Part shown: positions 49,789 through 58,910 of the stretch, one piece after another
Layout: the number at the start of each line of letters is the position of its first letter
Numbering within the stretch: position 1 is the stretch's first letter
Source of the DNA: Bacillota bacterium
GTDB lineage: Bacteria > Bacillota > Clostridia > Lachnospirales > Anaerotignaceae
Direction: 5' to 3'
Length of the DNA: 64,000 bases
Assembly: GCA_019422105.1 (NCBI GenBank)
Contig: JAHZDZ010000006.1
Span: 62,001-126,000 of the forward strand
The notes under the pieces: generated by a model
What the model was told of the DNA's origin: nothing
The model's input: the letters and a program-made list of their open reading frames with translations, nothing else
The model's database searches: none
Made by a program: the position numbers and the translations under genes

Positions 49789-51189
49789 ATGGAAAACAGC
49801 AATACTGTACAAAAATTGACCGCAAAGGATTATGCCCTATGGATTCTAACATTTGGAGCACCTGTTTTAATTTTACTACTGCCTTTGGGTCTTGACCCCA
49901 TTTTAAAAAAATATCTGGCAATAACCGTTTGGGGGCTTCTAAGCTGGGTAACTGTTGTAATTCCTGTTGGAGTTACAGGGCTTGTAATTCCTATTTTGTA
50001 TATGTTCTGCGGCGTTGTGCCCGGTGAGGTTGCCTTTGCACCATGGCAGAACGCCATGGTATGGAATACTATCGCTATTATTCTTGTGGGAACGGCCTGC
50101 GACAAGAGCGGAATCTCAAAACGCATGGCCTACAGCATACTTTTGAAGATGAAATGTACTGTAAAAGGGTTGGTTTGGGGTTTTGCGGCAGCAGGTATGC
50201 TTCTCGCCTTTTTAATTTCCGATTCCTTTTCCAGAATGATTATTTTTGTGACAATCGCTATGGGCATTTGTCAGGCCCTTAATATCCCCTTTAAGAGCAA
50301 GGAAGCGTCTGCCCTGGGACTGGCGGCATTCTTTGGTATGAGCGGACCCTCTATCGGTATTTTTACCGCGTCTAACGGCTTTTTGATTAATTCTGTATAC
50401 AGGGACCTTACGGGACAGCCAATCCAGTATATTCCATGGCTGTTACATAACTTTCTGCCCAGTATTGCATGGACAGTGCTTTCCGTTATCTGTGTTTTAA
50501 AGGTTTTAAAAATTGACGATAGCAAAAAGATTGATGCAAGAAGTATATTGGAAGAGCAGAAAAAATCTCTTGGTTCTATTTCCGGCAGAGAGATTATGGT
50601 TTTGATTGTTCTGGTTTTAATCGTACTGAATTATATTTTTATAGACAGGCTTGGCGTGGACCCTCTGATTGTGCCGGCCGTTATTCTGCCACTATTTTTT
50701 ATCCCCAAAATCGGCATTCTTACAGCGGATGATTTTGACGTATCGGATGCAAAGGTACTGTTTGTAGTTACCGGAGCCATTGCAGTAGGCAGCGTTGCCA
50801 GCAATATTGGTCTTGTGGACGTACTTGTTGAGCAGATAGGACCGTCATTGAGCAAGTCTCCTTTTATTATGGCCTTTGGTACATTTGTTCTGGGAAGCAT
50901 ATCGAATCTGGTTTTGACGCCGATCGCTATTGTCTACACGCTGACAGAGCCGTTTGTCAGAATAGCAATGTCCGCCGGCATGAATACTCTGCCGGTCGTA
51001 TATGCTCTTAACTTTGCGACGGATATTTATATTTTCCCCTATGAGTTTGTTATTTTTCTTGTATGTTTCTCCTTCGGGCTTATTGAGTACAAGGACTTGA
51101 TTAAAGTTATGATTTGGAGGGTTATCTGCGGTTTTGCCATATTCCTTGTGATTTGCGTACCGCTATGGAAAATCTTTGGTTTAATGTGA
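49789..51189 (+). CDS. SLC13/DASS-type permease
   Basis: A 466-residue membrane protein with 11-13 helices. The N-terminal half carries YLAITVWGLLSWVTVVIPVGVTGLVIPILY in segments. The hairpin regions LISDSFSRMIIFVT and GAIAVGSVASNIGLV resemble the paired substrate-binding loops of divalent anion:Na+ symporters. It probably imports an organic anion or amide. It is co-transcribed with the nitrilase-superfamily hydrolase (44 bases downstream). ATG 49789 behind AGGAGGGA. Confidence 0.85.
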   Translation: MENSNTVQKLTAKDYALWILTFGAPVLILLLPLGLDPILKKYLAITVWGLLSWVTVVIPVGVTGLVIPILYMFCGVVPGEVAFAPWQNAMVWNTIAIILVGTACDKSGISKRMAYSILLKMKCTVKGLVWGFAAAGMLLAFLISDSFSRMIIFVTIAMGICQALNIPFKSKEASALGLAAFFGMSGPSIGIFTASNGFLINSVYRDLTGQPIQYIPWLLHNFLPSIAWTVLSVICVLKVLKIDDSKKIDARSILEEQKKSLGSISGREIMVLIVLVLIVLNYIFIDRLGVDPLIVPAVILPLFFIPKIGILTADDFDVSDAKVLFVVTGAIAVGSVASNIGLVDVLVEQIGPSLSKSPFIMAFGTFVLGSISNLVLTPIAIVYTLTEPFVRIAMSAGMNTLPVVYALNFATDIYIFPYEFVIFLVCFSFGLIEYKDLIKVMIWRVICGFAIFLVICVPLWKIFGLM

Positions 51190-51233
51190 CAAACAAATAG
51201 GGATTAACACTATATTCTAAGGAGGAGTTTTTT

Positions 51234-52223
51234 ATGGGAAGGTTTTTGAACGTGGGTATTATTCAGATGCCGGTTACTGCGGACACAGCCGAAAATTTCA
51301 GATTTCTGGAGGAAAAGGTAAACAATTTGATGAAAAGCTTCCATAAGCCGGAGCTGATTGTGGGAGTTGAGGATATAGCACCCTTTACAACAGACACAAT
51401 ACCCGGCAGAGTAACAGATTATTTTTCATCCATAGCAAAAAAATACGGCGTATATTTTATACCGGGCACAATATCAGAAAAATGCGAGGGGCTTCCTGAG
51501 GATATGTGCTATAATACGGCTGTTGTCTTTAATCCAAAGGGGGAGCTTATTGCGAAATACAGGAAAATGGCGCCTTGGCGGCCTGCGGAGCAGTTCAGTG
51601 TGCCGGGAGACGAGTACTGTGTTTTTGAAATACCGGAAAAGAAAACAAAAATCGGCGTACAGATTTGCTATGATTTGAATTTTCCTGAAATATCCAGAAA
51701 TGAAACGCTTATGGGTGCTGAAGTATTGGTAAAGCTGACCATGGATCCGCAGGAGCTTTATTTGCTCAATAAGCATCTTCATTACGCAAGAGCACTGGAA
51801 AATCAGGCATACCTGATTTCAACGAATGGAACGGGATTTTTTAACGCACTGAATCTCTATGGGAATTCCATGGTAGTAAGCCCTGAGGGCAACCTGCTGT
51901 GTGAGGGCGGACAGACGCCATGCGCCTTTACGGTGACCCTTGATTTGGATTTGGTAACAAGATGCAGGCAAAAGGGAACCATATTCATGGATCATTACCT
52001 GAGACATCTGTATGAGTACAATTTCCCTATGCCCTATGCGGGTGATGTGAGAAAGGCGCCATTATTCCAGGATATGAAAAATGCGCCGGCCAACACGGAG
52101 GAATATGACGATAATATCAAGGACGTATTTGAGAATCCCATTGGAAAACGTGCGGACAGATTCATGGATGTTGACAGACTGGAAAAGAATTTGAAGGAAT
52201 ACCTGGACAGCAAATTAGGATAA
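51234..52223 (+). CDS. Carbon-nitrogen hydrolase (nitrilase superfamily)
   Basis: 329 residues with the Glu-Lys-Cys triad visible as E46 (LIVGVEDIAP), K111 (YRKMAPW) and C145 (QICYDLNFPE). An acidic C-terminal extension of about 50 residues is present (TEEYDDNIKDVFENPIGKR). The long form with YHARALENQAYLIS-type helices (seen as HYARALENQAYLIS) suits aliphatic amidase, formamidase or N-carbamoyl hydrolase subgroups; which is uncertain. Start ATG 51234 behind AAGGAGGAG. Together with the SLC13-like permease and Crp/Fnr regulator it forms an uptake-and-hydrolysis module. Confidence 0.9.
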   Translation: MGRFLNVGIIQMPVTADTAENFRFLEEKVNNLMKSFHKPELIVGVEDIAPFTTDTIPGRVTDYFSSIAKKYGVYFIPGTISEKCEGLPEDMCYNTAVVFNPKGELIAKYRKMAPWRPAEQFSVPGDEYCVFEIPEKKTKIGVQICYDLNFPEISRNETLMGAEVLVKLTMDPQELYLLNKHLHYARALENQAYLISTNGTGFFNALNLYGNSMVVSPEGNLLCEGGQTPCAFTVTLDLDLVTRCRQKGTIFMDHYLRHLYEYNFPMPYAGDVRKAPLFQDMKNAPANTEEYDDNIKDVFENPIGKRADRFMDVDRLEKNLKEYLDSKLG

Positions 52224-52228
52224 ACAGT

Positions 52229-52262
52229 AAGCCCCTTTGACTACCTCAAGGGGGCTTTTTTT
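52229..52262 (+). terminator. Terminator after the nitrilase-superfamily gene
   Basis: AGCCCC-TTTGA-CTACC-TCAA-GGGGGCT stem followed by seven T. Confidence 0.88.
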
Positions 52263-52339
52263 GTGTAAAAGCGTTGACTTTGCTCAAAAAAGCGGATAGA
52301 ATTGTAGTAAAATAGAATCTTTCTTATGGGAGGTTTACT

Positions 52340-53014
52340 ATGAAAGAAGAATATTTCCAGGGATTTACCAGAGAAATGATTGATTTTCTCTGGGAGCTTC
52401 GGTTTAACAACAATAAAGAATGGTTTGACAATAACAGGGACAGATATAAGGTGCTTCTGAAGGAGCCCATGGATTTGTTTGCAAAGGAAATGACGGCAAG
52501 GCTTAACGGCCTTGACGATGGCTTGCATACCATACCTTCGGTTTCCAGAATTAACCGTGACATCCGTTTTTCCAAGAATAAGGCGCCCTACAAGGAGGGA
52601 AAGTGGATTGTATTCAAAAATGACGGGGGAAGATGGCAGGAGAAGCCGGTTTTCTTTTTTGAGGTTAAGCCGGAGGGGTATACCTATGGGATGGGCTTTT
52701 ATGACTGTATGCCCTATATGATGCAAAACCTCCGAAAAAAGATAGACGCCAATGAGGAGGAGGTCAGAAGACTGAACCGGGCTTTGGAGGCCCAGGATGA
52801 GTTTTTCATGGAGGGAGATTTATATAAAAAGAAATACGGCAATAAACCTGAGGATATAATGAAATGGTATCAGAGAAAGGCGATAGCCTTTATTTCGAAG
52901 CCCCGGATAGATGAGAAGATGTTTGGCAGGGAGCTTTTGGATACTGTAGAGAAGGGTTTCCGTTTTTTGGTGCCTTTTCATAAATATCTGATGACAATTA
53001 CGGATAGGCGATAA
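52340..53014 (+). CDS. DUF2461 family protein (TIGR02453)
   Basis: A 224-residue soluble protein with the family pattern FLWELRFNNNKEWFDNNRDRY, SRINRDIRFSKNKAPYKEG and GGRWQEKPVFFFEVKPEGY in segments, then GMGFYDCMPYMMQNLRKKI. The family is widespread and its function unknown. ATG 52340 behind GGGAGGT. Monocistronic between two terminators. Confidence 0.88.
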   Translation: MKEEYFQGFTREMIDFLWELRFNNNKEWFDNNRDRYKVLLKEPMDLFAKEMTARLNGLDDGLHTIPSVSRINRDIRFSKNKAPYKEGKWIVFKNDGGRWQEKPVFFFEVKPEGYTYGMGFYDCMPYMMQNLRKKIDANEEEVRRLNRALEAQDEFFMEGDLYKKKYGNKPEDIMKWYQRKAIAFISKPRIDEKMFGRELLDTVEKGFRFLVPFHKYLMTITDRR

Positions 53015-53358
53015 AATTTATATTTCCTTTCGTAATGGTACAGTTTTATGTTTATGGAAGGGATTTCATTCATCTTTTTATTATTGTACGAGATCAATAT
53101 TTGGCAGGTATTTCAGGACGGCATACAAAAGTCTGTTAATGATAATTGATTTGAAAAGAAAAAGAAAGCTTGATTACAAGCTTTCTTTTTTTGAACAATA
53201 TTGTAATTTCATTGTTTGTCCTAAGAGGTTCTTTATAATCTTATTTTATATGGCAGGGTGCTAAATTCCTTTATTTATTATTGGTTTGATAAGAAAACGT
53301 TGCAGGAATTGTCTGTATACGTTCCTCAAGTCGTTTTACTTTTTTCAGTCAAATTTAT
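53015..53358. other. Intergenic region between the DUF2461 gene and atpC
   Basis: 344 bases between convergent genes. It contains the bidirectional terminator at 53157-53192; nothing else is recognisable. Confidence 0.6.
53157..53192. terminator. Bidirectional terminator of the DUF2461 gene and the atp operon
   Basis: AAAGAAAGCTTG-ATTA-CAAGCTTTCTTT with longer A and T flanks; symmetric between two convergent transcription units. Confidence 0.88.
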
Positions 53359-53766
53359 TTAATGCCTGCTTTTTGTTGCTTTTAATCTGGCCATGGCACG
53401 GGAGAGGGCGGCCTGGGTATGGGTGTATTCCTGCATACTTTGTTTTTGGCGCAGCCGTTCCTCTGCACGTTCTTTGGCCTGTTCGGCCCGTTTAATATCA
53501 ATTTCCTCGGGAAGCTCTATCGTATCGGCTATAACAGTGACGCCCTCCGGATTGACATCGATAAAACCGTCACTGACGGCGGCATACTTCCATGTGCCGT
53601 TCACTTTAAATTTCATCTCCCCCGCAATGATTACGGTTACCATAGGCTCGTGGTGAGCCATTATGCCTCTGTAGCCATCTATGGCAGGCACAACAATCAT
53701 TTCACAGGAACCCTTATAAAATATTTTGTCACTTGCCACAACGTTCAGCTGAAAGGTGTCTTCCAT
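53359..53766 (-). CDS. atpC: F1-ATP synthase epsilon subunit
   Basis: A 135-residue protein with the N-terminal beta sandwich (LNVVASDKIFYKGSCEMIVVP, HHEPMVTVIIAGEM) and the C-terminal helical hairpin (KRAEQAKERAEERLRQKQ) that can regulate ATPase activity. It is the last gene of the operon, 15 bases after atpD; ATG behind GGGGAGA. Confidence 0.96.
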   Translation of the reverse strand: MEDTFQLNVVASDKIFYKGSCEMIVVPAIDGYRGIMAHHEPMVTVIIAGEMKFKVNGTWKYAAVSDGFIDVNPEGVTVIADTIELPEEIDIKRAEQAKERAEERLRQKQSMQEYTHTQAALSRAMARLKATKSRH

Positions 53767-53781
53767 ACGAATCTCCCCTTT

Positions 53782-55170
53782 CTAGCGAAAAGCCTTCGCT
53801 TTTTCCAGTACGTCCTCTATAGTGCCTGCCATGAGAAAGGCCTGTTCCGGCACATCGTCCATATCGCCCTTAAGAATGGCCTGGAAGCCTCGTATGGTCT
53901 CCTTTAGCGGTACATATTTTCCCTTAATGCCGGTAAAGGTTTCGGCAACACTGAAAGGCTGGGAGAGATAACGCTGTATTTTTCTTGCACGGTATACAGT
54001 CTTTTTGTCCTCCTCATCCAATTCCTCCATACCGAGAATCGCAATGATATCCTGCAGCTCTTTATAGCGCTGCAGCGTTTCCTGTACCTTGCGGGCAGTC
54101 TCATAGTGTTCTTCCCCGACGATGTCGGGTTCCAGTATTCTGGATGTGGATTCCAGAGGGTCTACAGCGGGGTAAATGCCCTGCTCCACAATTTTTCTGG
54201 ACAGCACGGTTGTGGCATCCAGATGGGCAAAGGTTGTGGCCGGAGCCGGGTCTGTCAAATCGTCGGCCGGCACATATACTGCCTGAACAGAGGTGATAGA
54301 GCCGTTTTTTGTGGAGGTAATTCTCTCCTGAAGCTCTCCCACCTCATTGGCGAGTGTAGGCTGGTAGCCTACGGCGGAGGGCATACGCCCGAGAAGGGAG
54401 GAAACCTCGCTTCCGGCCTGAATGTAGCGGAAAATATTATCAATAAATAGAAGTACGCTTTGATGCTCATGATCACGGAAATATTCCGCCATGGTTAGAC
54501 CGGCCTGGGCGACACGCATTCTGGACCCCGGCGGCTCATTCATCTGCCCGAAAACAAGGGCGGTTTTTTCAATTACGCCGGACTCCTTCATTTCACGCCA
54601 GAGATCGTTTCCCTCTCTGGTTCTCTCGCCTACGCCTGTAAATATGGAATAGCCGCCGTGTTCTGTGGCTACATTGTGTATCAATTCCTGTATCAAAACG
54701 GTTTTGCCAACGCCTGCACCGCCAAAAAGGCCGATTTTTCCGCCGTCTGCGTAAGGCGCCAGCAGGTCGATAACCTTAATGCCTGTTTCCAATATTTTAA
54801 CCACGGGGCTTTGATCCTCAAAAGCGGGAGGCTGCCTGTGGATAGACCACTTATCTTCTCCCTCTACATTTTCACCGCCGTCAATGGCCTGGCCGAGAAC
54901 GTTAAACATACGTCCTAAAACCTGCTTTCCGACAGGAACCTTGATGGGGGAGCCTGTGGGGACAACCTGTATATTTTTGGAAAGACCCTCGCTTGCGCCA
55001 AGCATAATGCAGCGTACAACATTATTTCCCATATGCTGCGCTACCTCCATGACAAGAGTTTTGCCGCCGTTTTTTACGGTAAGTGCTTCTTTCATAAGGG
55101 GAAGGTTTCCATTTTCAAATTCCACATCAACGACAGGCCCCATAATCTGGACAATTTTTCCTGTTTCCAT
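53782..55170 (-). CDS. atpD: F1-ATP synthase beta subunit
   Basis: The start ATG 55170 (METGKIVQIMGPVVDVEFE) has GAAAGGAG upstream, giving 462 residues. Catalytic features: P-loop GGAGVGKTVLIQEL, GVGERTREGNDL, VFGQMNEPPGSR, LFIDNIFRYIQAGSE and GYQPTLANEVG. It carries the catalytic nucleotide sites of the F1 hexamer. Note FIDNIFRYIQ where FIDNIFRFTQ is usual, a conservative variant. Confidence 0.98.
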   Translation of the reverse strand: METGKIVQIMGPVVDVEFENGNLPLMKEALTVKNGGKTLVMEVAQHMGNNVVRCIMLGASEGLSKNIQVVPTGSPIKVPVGKQVLGRMFNVLGQAIDGGENVEGEDKWSIHRQPPAFEDQSPVVKILETGIKVIDLLAPYADGGKIGLFGGAGVGKTVLIQELIHNVATEHGGYSIFTGVGERTREGNDLWREMKESGVIEKTALVFGQMNEPPGSRMRVAQAGLTMAEYFRDHEHQSVLLFIDNIFRYIQAGSEVSSLLGRMPSAVGYQPTLANEVGELQERITSTKNGSITSVQAVYVPADDLTDPAPATTFAHLDATTVLSRKIVEQGIYPAVDPLESTSRILEPDIVGEEHYETARKVQETLQRYKELQDIIAILGMEELDEEDKKTVYRARKIQRYLSQPFSVAETFTGIKGKYVPLKETIRGFQAILKGDMDDVPEQAFLMAGTIEDVLEKAKAFR

Positions 55171-55264
55171 GTCCAATCTCCTTTCTGTCAATTATAAATA
55201 TAGGCGAGGAACACAGCATAAGCTTTCCTGTTAATGTATGAGATATCTTCGCCCTTATATATTG

Positions 55265-56131
55265 TTATTGCATTGAGCCGCCCACAATCTCCGTTATCTC
55301 CTGGGTAATAGCCGCCTGCCTTGCACGGTTATAGGCAAGGGAGAGGGTGGAGAGCATATCCCTTGCGTTTTTTGTGGCGGAGTCCATCGCCATCATCCTT
55401 GCGTTTTGCTCGCTTGAGAAGGATTCTGTCAATGCGCCGAAAATAAGGCCCTTGAGGTAATTCGGTACCAGATGGTCTAAAACTATCTCAACGGAGGGGG
55501 AATAGGTGACAATACGTTTTATCTTCTCATGCTTCAGCGCATTGAAATGATACTTTTCAAGAGGCAGAACCTTAATCAGTCTCGGCTCCGAGGTGATGGA
55601 GGAGGTCATTTTTGTATAGATAATGTATACCTCATCCAGCATATTATTATCATAAAGATTCAGTGCCGCTTCTGCAATGGAGCCGGACCAGTGAAGAGAG
55701 GGATTTTGTGCAACGTAAAGAAATTCGCCGTCAATCTCCACATTTTTTCTCTCAAAATATTTTGCTCCCGCCTGGCCTACAGTAAATATGGTATCGCTGC
55801 CATTAGCGGAAAGAACCTTATCTGCCAAGCGCAGCACGTTATGGTTATAGGAGCCGCAGAGCCCTTTGTCTCCAGTTATCAATATAAAGCCCTTTCTTTT
55901 TTCCTCCGTTTTATCCTCTTCCCGTCCAAAATACCTGTGTTCAATATCCGGTGAGTGCAGGAGTATGGAGGAAATAGAGCTTTGCAGCTGTTCAAAATAG
56001 GGGATAGTCTGCTGGAAATTTTTCTTTGCTTTTTTCAGTTTTGAGGAGGAAATCAGATACATGGCGTTTGTTATTTTCATGGTATCCTCAATACTTTTCA
56101 TCCTCATTTGGATTTCCTTCATATTTTCCAT
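55265..56131 (-). CDS. atpG: F1-ATP synthase gamma subunit
   Basis: A 288-residue rotor shaft subunit with the N-terminal RMKSIEDTMKITNAMYLISSSKLKKAK (in segments), GDKGLCGSYNHNVLR and the C-terminal SLAYNRARQAAITQEITEIVGG coiled helix. It overlaps the end of atpA by 13 bases, indicating translational coupling. Confidence 0.97.
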   Translation of the reverse strand: MENMKEIQMRMKSIEDTMKITNAMYLISSSKLKKAKKNFQQTIPYFEQLQSSISSILLHSPDIEHRYFGREEDKTEEKRKGFILITGDKGLCGSYNHNVLRLADKVLSANGSDTIFTVGQAGAKYFERKNVEIDGEFLYVAQNPSLHWSGSIAEAALNLYDNNMLDEVYIIYTKMTSSITSEPRLIKVLPLEKYHFNALKHEKIKRIVTYSPSVEIVLDHLVPNYLKGLIFGALTESFSSEQNARMMAMDSATKNARDMLSTLSLAYNRARQAAITQEITEIVGGSMQ

Positions 56132-57642
56132 GATTCATCCACCTGCGCTTTATAGGCGGCAACCGCCTCTTCGATAGCTTTTTTTACATCATCACTTAAG
56201 GATTTATCATTGTCCAGTGTTTTTGGAATATGGGGGTAGTTTTCTTCTATAAAGGCAATAAGCCCGTCCTCAAAGGCATGAATTTTTTTGTCTGAAATGT
56301 CAAGAAGAAGCTTGTTTGCTGCGGCGTAGAGAATGATTACCTCTTTATGATGGCTCATAGGATGATAAAGCGGCTGCTTCAGCACCTCAACCAGATTTTT
56401 GCCGTAATCCAATTCTTCCTTTGTCGCCTTATCCAAATCAGAGCTGAACTGCGTGAATACCTCCAACTCCCTGTACTGTGCCAAATCGATTCTGAGCGTG
56501 CCAGAGACCTTCTTCACGGCTTTTGTCTGAGCGGCGCCGCCGACACGGGATACGGAGAGGCCGACATTGACGGCAGGGCGCACGCCGGAGAAAAAGAGTT
56601 CGCTTTCCAAAAATATCTGGCCGTCCGTAATGGAGATAACGTTTGTGGGGATATAGGCCGAAACATCCCCGGCCAGTGTTTCAATAACGGGAAGCGCCGT
56701 TATGGAGCCGCCGCCGTACTCTTCAGTGACACGGCAGCTTCTCTCCAGAAGCCGTGAATGAAGATAGAATACATCGCCCGGGTATGCCTCACGGCCGGGG
56801 GGCCTCTTCAAAAGCAGTGAAATTGCCCTGTAGGCAACTGCGTGCTTGGATAGGTCATCGTAAACAATGAGTACGTCTTTTCCCTTTGCCATAAAGTATT
56901 CCGCAATGGCTGTTCCCGCATATGGCGCAATGTATTGCAGGGAGGCCATGTCGCTGGCGGGGGAGGAGACTACAATAGAGTAATTCATAGCGCCATGAGA
57001 AGTCAGAGTGGATACAATTTGCGCTACAGTAGAGGATTTCTGACCGATTGCCACATAAATACATGTGACATCCTGTCCCTTCTGGTTGAGTATGGTATCC
57101 ACAGCGATGGAGGTTTTTCCCGTCTGCCTGTCGCCTATTATCAGTTCCCTTTGACCGCGGCCAATGGGAAACATGGAATCGATAGCGAGAATGCCCGTTT
57201 GCAGGGGAACGCTGATAGGCTCTCTTGCAATAACCTCCGGCGCTTCATTCTCAATAGGACGGTAATCGTCTGTGAGTATATCCTCTTTGCCGTCTATGGG
57301 CGCGCCCAGAGCATTGACCACTCTTCCAATCATGGCCTCTCCTACAGGAATGCCGGCTTTTCGTTTGGTGCGGACTGCTTTTGAGCCTTCCTTTAGATTA
57401 TTGTCATTGCCTAAAAGGATGCAGCCGACAGTGCTTTTTTCTATATTTTGCACCATACCTTTGGTGCCTGTCTCAAATTCTATAATTTCACCGTACATAA
57501 CGTTATCAAGTCCGTAAAGCGTAGCGATACCATCGCCTGCCTGAATAACAGTACCGGTTTCCATGACCTTTGTCTTGGCGTCGAAATTTTCAATTTCACT
57601 TTTTAAAATAGATATGATTTCATCGGGATTGATAGTGTTCAT
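56119..57642 (-). CDS. atpA: F1-ATP synthase alpha subunit
   Basis: A 507-residue protein with the non-catalytic nucleotide site GDRQTGKTSIAVDTIL, IYVAIGQKSSTVAQI, VYDDLSKHAVAYR and LLLKRPPGREAYPGDVFYLHSRLLERS (in segments), and SITDGQIFLESELF. ATG behind AGAGGTGAG, four bases after atpH. Confidence 0.98.
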   Translation of the reverse strand: MNTINPDEIISILKSEIENFDAKTKVMETGTVIQAGDGIATLYGLDNVMYGEIIEFETGTKGMVQNIEKSTVGCILLGNDNNLKEGSKAVRTKRKAGIPVGEAMIGRVVNALGAPIDGKEDILTDDYRPIENEAPEVIAREPISVPLQTGILAIDSMFPIGRGQRELIIGDRQTGKTSIAVDTILNQKGQDVTCIYVAIGQKSSTVAQIVSTLTSHGAMNYSIVVSSPASDMASLQYIAPYAGTAIAEYFMAKGKDVLIVYDDLSKHAVAYRAISLLLKRPPGREAYPGDVFYLHSRLLERSCRVTEEYGGGSITALPVIETLAGDVSAYIPTNVISITDGQIFLESELFFSGVRPAVNVGLSVSRVGGAAQTKAVKKVSGTLRIDLAQYRELEVFTQFSSDLDKATKEELDYGKNLVEVLKQPLYHPMSHHKEVIILYAAANKLLLDISDKKIHAFEDGLIAFIEENYPHIPKTLDNDKSLSDDVKKAIEEAVAAYKAQVDESWKI

Positions 57643-57646
57643 TTTC

Positions 57647-58150
57647 TCACCTCTTTGCCAGGTTATTTTTTAAATCCCGCAACAAGGTGCGGGTGCTTTT
57701 GTCATAAACAGTATTTTCAACAGTCAATATACAGCCGCCTATCAAGGAAGGGTCTTCTTCGACATGTACAACGGCGTTTTCCATATGGTATTTTTTACAC
57801 AGCATTTTTTTTACTGCTTCTAATTGGTTTTCGTCGGGCAGCGCCGCACTGCGAAATTCCGCCTCTATGATATTTCTTTTTTTCACAGAAAGCCTGTGAT
57901 AACAGCTGTATATTTTATCCATATCGTCAAGTCTTCCGAACTTGACTAATATTTTCAAAAAGCTTCTGATATCATCCCTGAAAACACGGTCTATAATGCG
58001 GTGTTTTTCTTTGGGAGATACATTAGGATTTCGGAGGGCACAGCGGAGAGGTTCGTTGTCCCTTAAAATATCTCTCGCGCTTTTGACGCTGTCCTCGCCG
58101 ATTTCCATTTCGCATAAAACCTTTACATAGTTTTCATAAACCTCAATCAT
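57647..58150 (-). CDS. atpH: F1Fo-ATP synthase delta subunit
   Basis: A 167-residue protein with the OSCP-type N-terminal helical domain (YENYVKVLCEMEIGEDSVK) and C-terminal CILTVENTVYDKSTRTLLRDLKNNL. It joins the F1 head to the peripheral stalk. ATG overlaps the atpF stop (ATGA). Confidence 0.95.
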   Translation of the reverse strand: MIEVYENYVKVLCEMEIGEDSVKSARDILRDNEPLRCALRNPNVSPKEKHRIIDRVFRDDIRSFLKILVKFGRLDDMDKIYSCYHRLSVKKRNIIEAEFRSAALPDENQLEAVKKMLCKKYHMENAVVHVEEDPSLIGGCILTVENTVYDKSTRTLLRDLKNNLAKR

Positions 58151-58638
58151 TCTAATGCACCTGCCTCCGCCAAAAAGTCGTCAATCAGTTTTTTGCCGGC
58201 GGTTTCGTCCATTGACTGTGCTGCTGCTTTTTGTGCTGCGGCTACAGCGATATCCGCAATTTCAGATTGCAGGGAGCGCATTGCCTTCGCTTTTTCAAGG
58301 TCTATTGCTCTTTGCGCTTCCGCAAGTTTTCTGTAGGCTTCCCTGTCAGCACTCCTCAGTACAGCATCATATTCAGACTGTGATTTTTTTCGGGCCGCAA
58401 AAAGTATGTCCTCAGCCTCGATTTCTGCGCTTTGAAGGGAAGCCTCATATTTTTCACGGAGAGAATCTGCCTCGTTTTTTGTCTGTTCTGCTTTTGCGTA
58501 GACTGACTTTATCTCATTATCACGCCTTTCAAGCATTGCGTTTACGGGCTTAAAAAGAAATTTTTTTAGCAGGAAGTATAATACAATAATGTTAACGATA
58601 TTCCAAAGAATATTTGAGTCAAGCGAAAGTATGGTCAT
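58147..58638 (-). CDS. atpF: Fo-ATP synthase subunit b
   Basis: 163 residues: an N-terminal membrane helix (NIVNIIVLYFLLKKFLFKPV), then a long charged coiled coil (about 30-160; MLERRDNEIKSVYAKAEQ, SLREKYEASLQSAEIEAEDI). Forms the peripheral stalk. 13 bases after atpE. Confidence 0.95.
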   Translation of the reverse strand: MTILSLDSNILWNIVNIIVLYFLLKKFLFKPVNAMLERRDNEIKSVYAKAEQTKNEADSLREKYEASLQSAEIEAEDILFAARKKSQSEYDAVLRSADREAYRKLAEAQRAIDLEKAKAMRSLQSEIADIAVAAAQKAAAQSMDETAGKKLIDDFLAEAGALE

Positions 58639-58651
58639 GGTACTGCCCCCT

Positions 58652-58876
58652 TTATTTCAGGAAGAGAATGATAAGTACGGCGATAACGAAGCCGTAAATG
58701 GCGGTAGCCTCTGCAAGAGCGCAGCCTAACAGCAATGTTTTGTTGATATCGCCTGCACTTTCCGGTTGTCTTGCGATAGCGTCAGCGGCTTTGCTTGTGG
58801 CAATGCCGATACCGATTCCTGCCCCGATGCCTGTCATAACTGCAATGCCTGCCCCCAAAGCGATAAGTGTTGTCAT
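58652..58876 (-). CDS. atpE: Fo-ATP synthase subunit c
   Basis: A 74-residue hairpin of two helices with the polar loop ARQPE and the ion-carrying E56 in GCALAEATAIYGF. Compared with known Na+-type rings (for example Ilyobacter, ligands Gln32 and Ser66), the equivalent positions here are I23 and A57. This predicts a proton-coupled enzyme. It is separated from atpB by about 450 bases carrying two family A repeats. ATG behind GGAGGAAT. Confidence 0.97.
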   Translation of the reverse strand: MTTLIALGAGIAVMTGIGAGIGIGIATSKAADAIARQPESAGDINKTLLLGCALAEATAIYGFVIAVLIILFLK

Positions 58877-58910
58877 AATAAATTCCTCCTCTACATTTTT
58901 ATGGTATCAT

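Noticed and set aside
56347..56757. Long open frames antisense to atpA, atpD and gpmI
   Set aside because: They mirror highly conserved genes, have no ribosome sites, and arise from codon bias of the sense strand.
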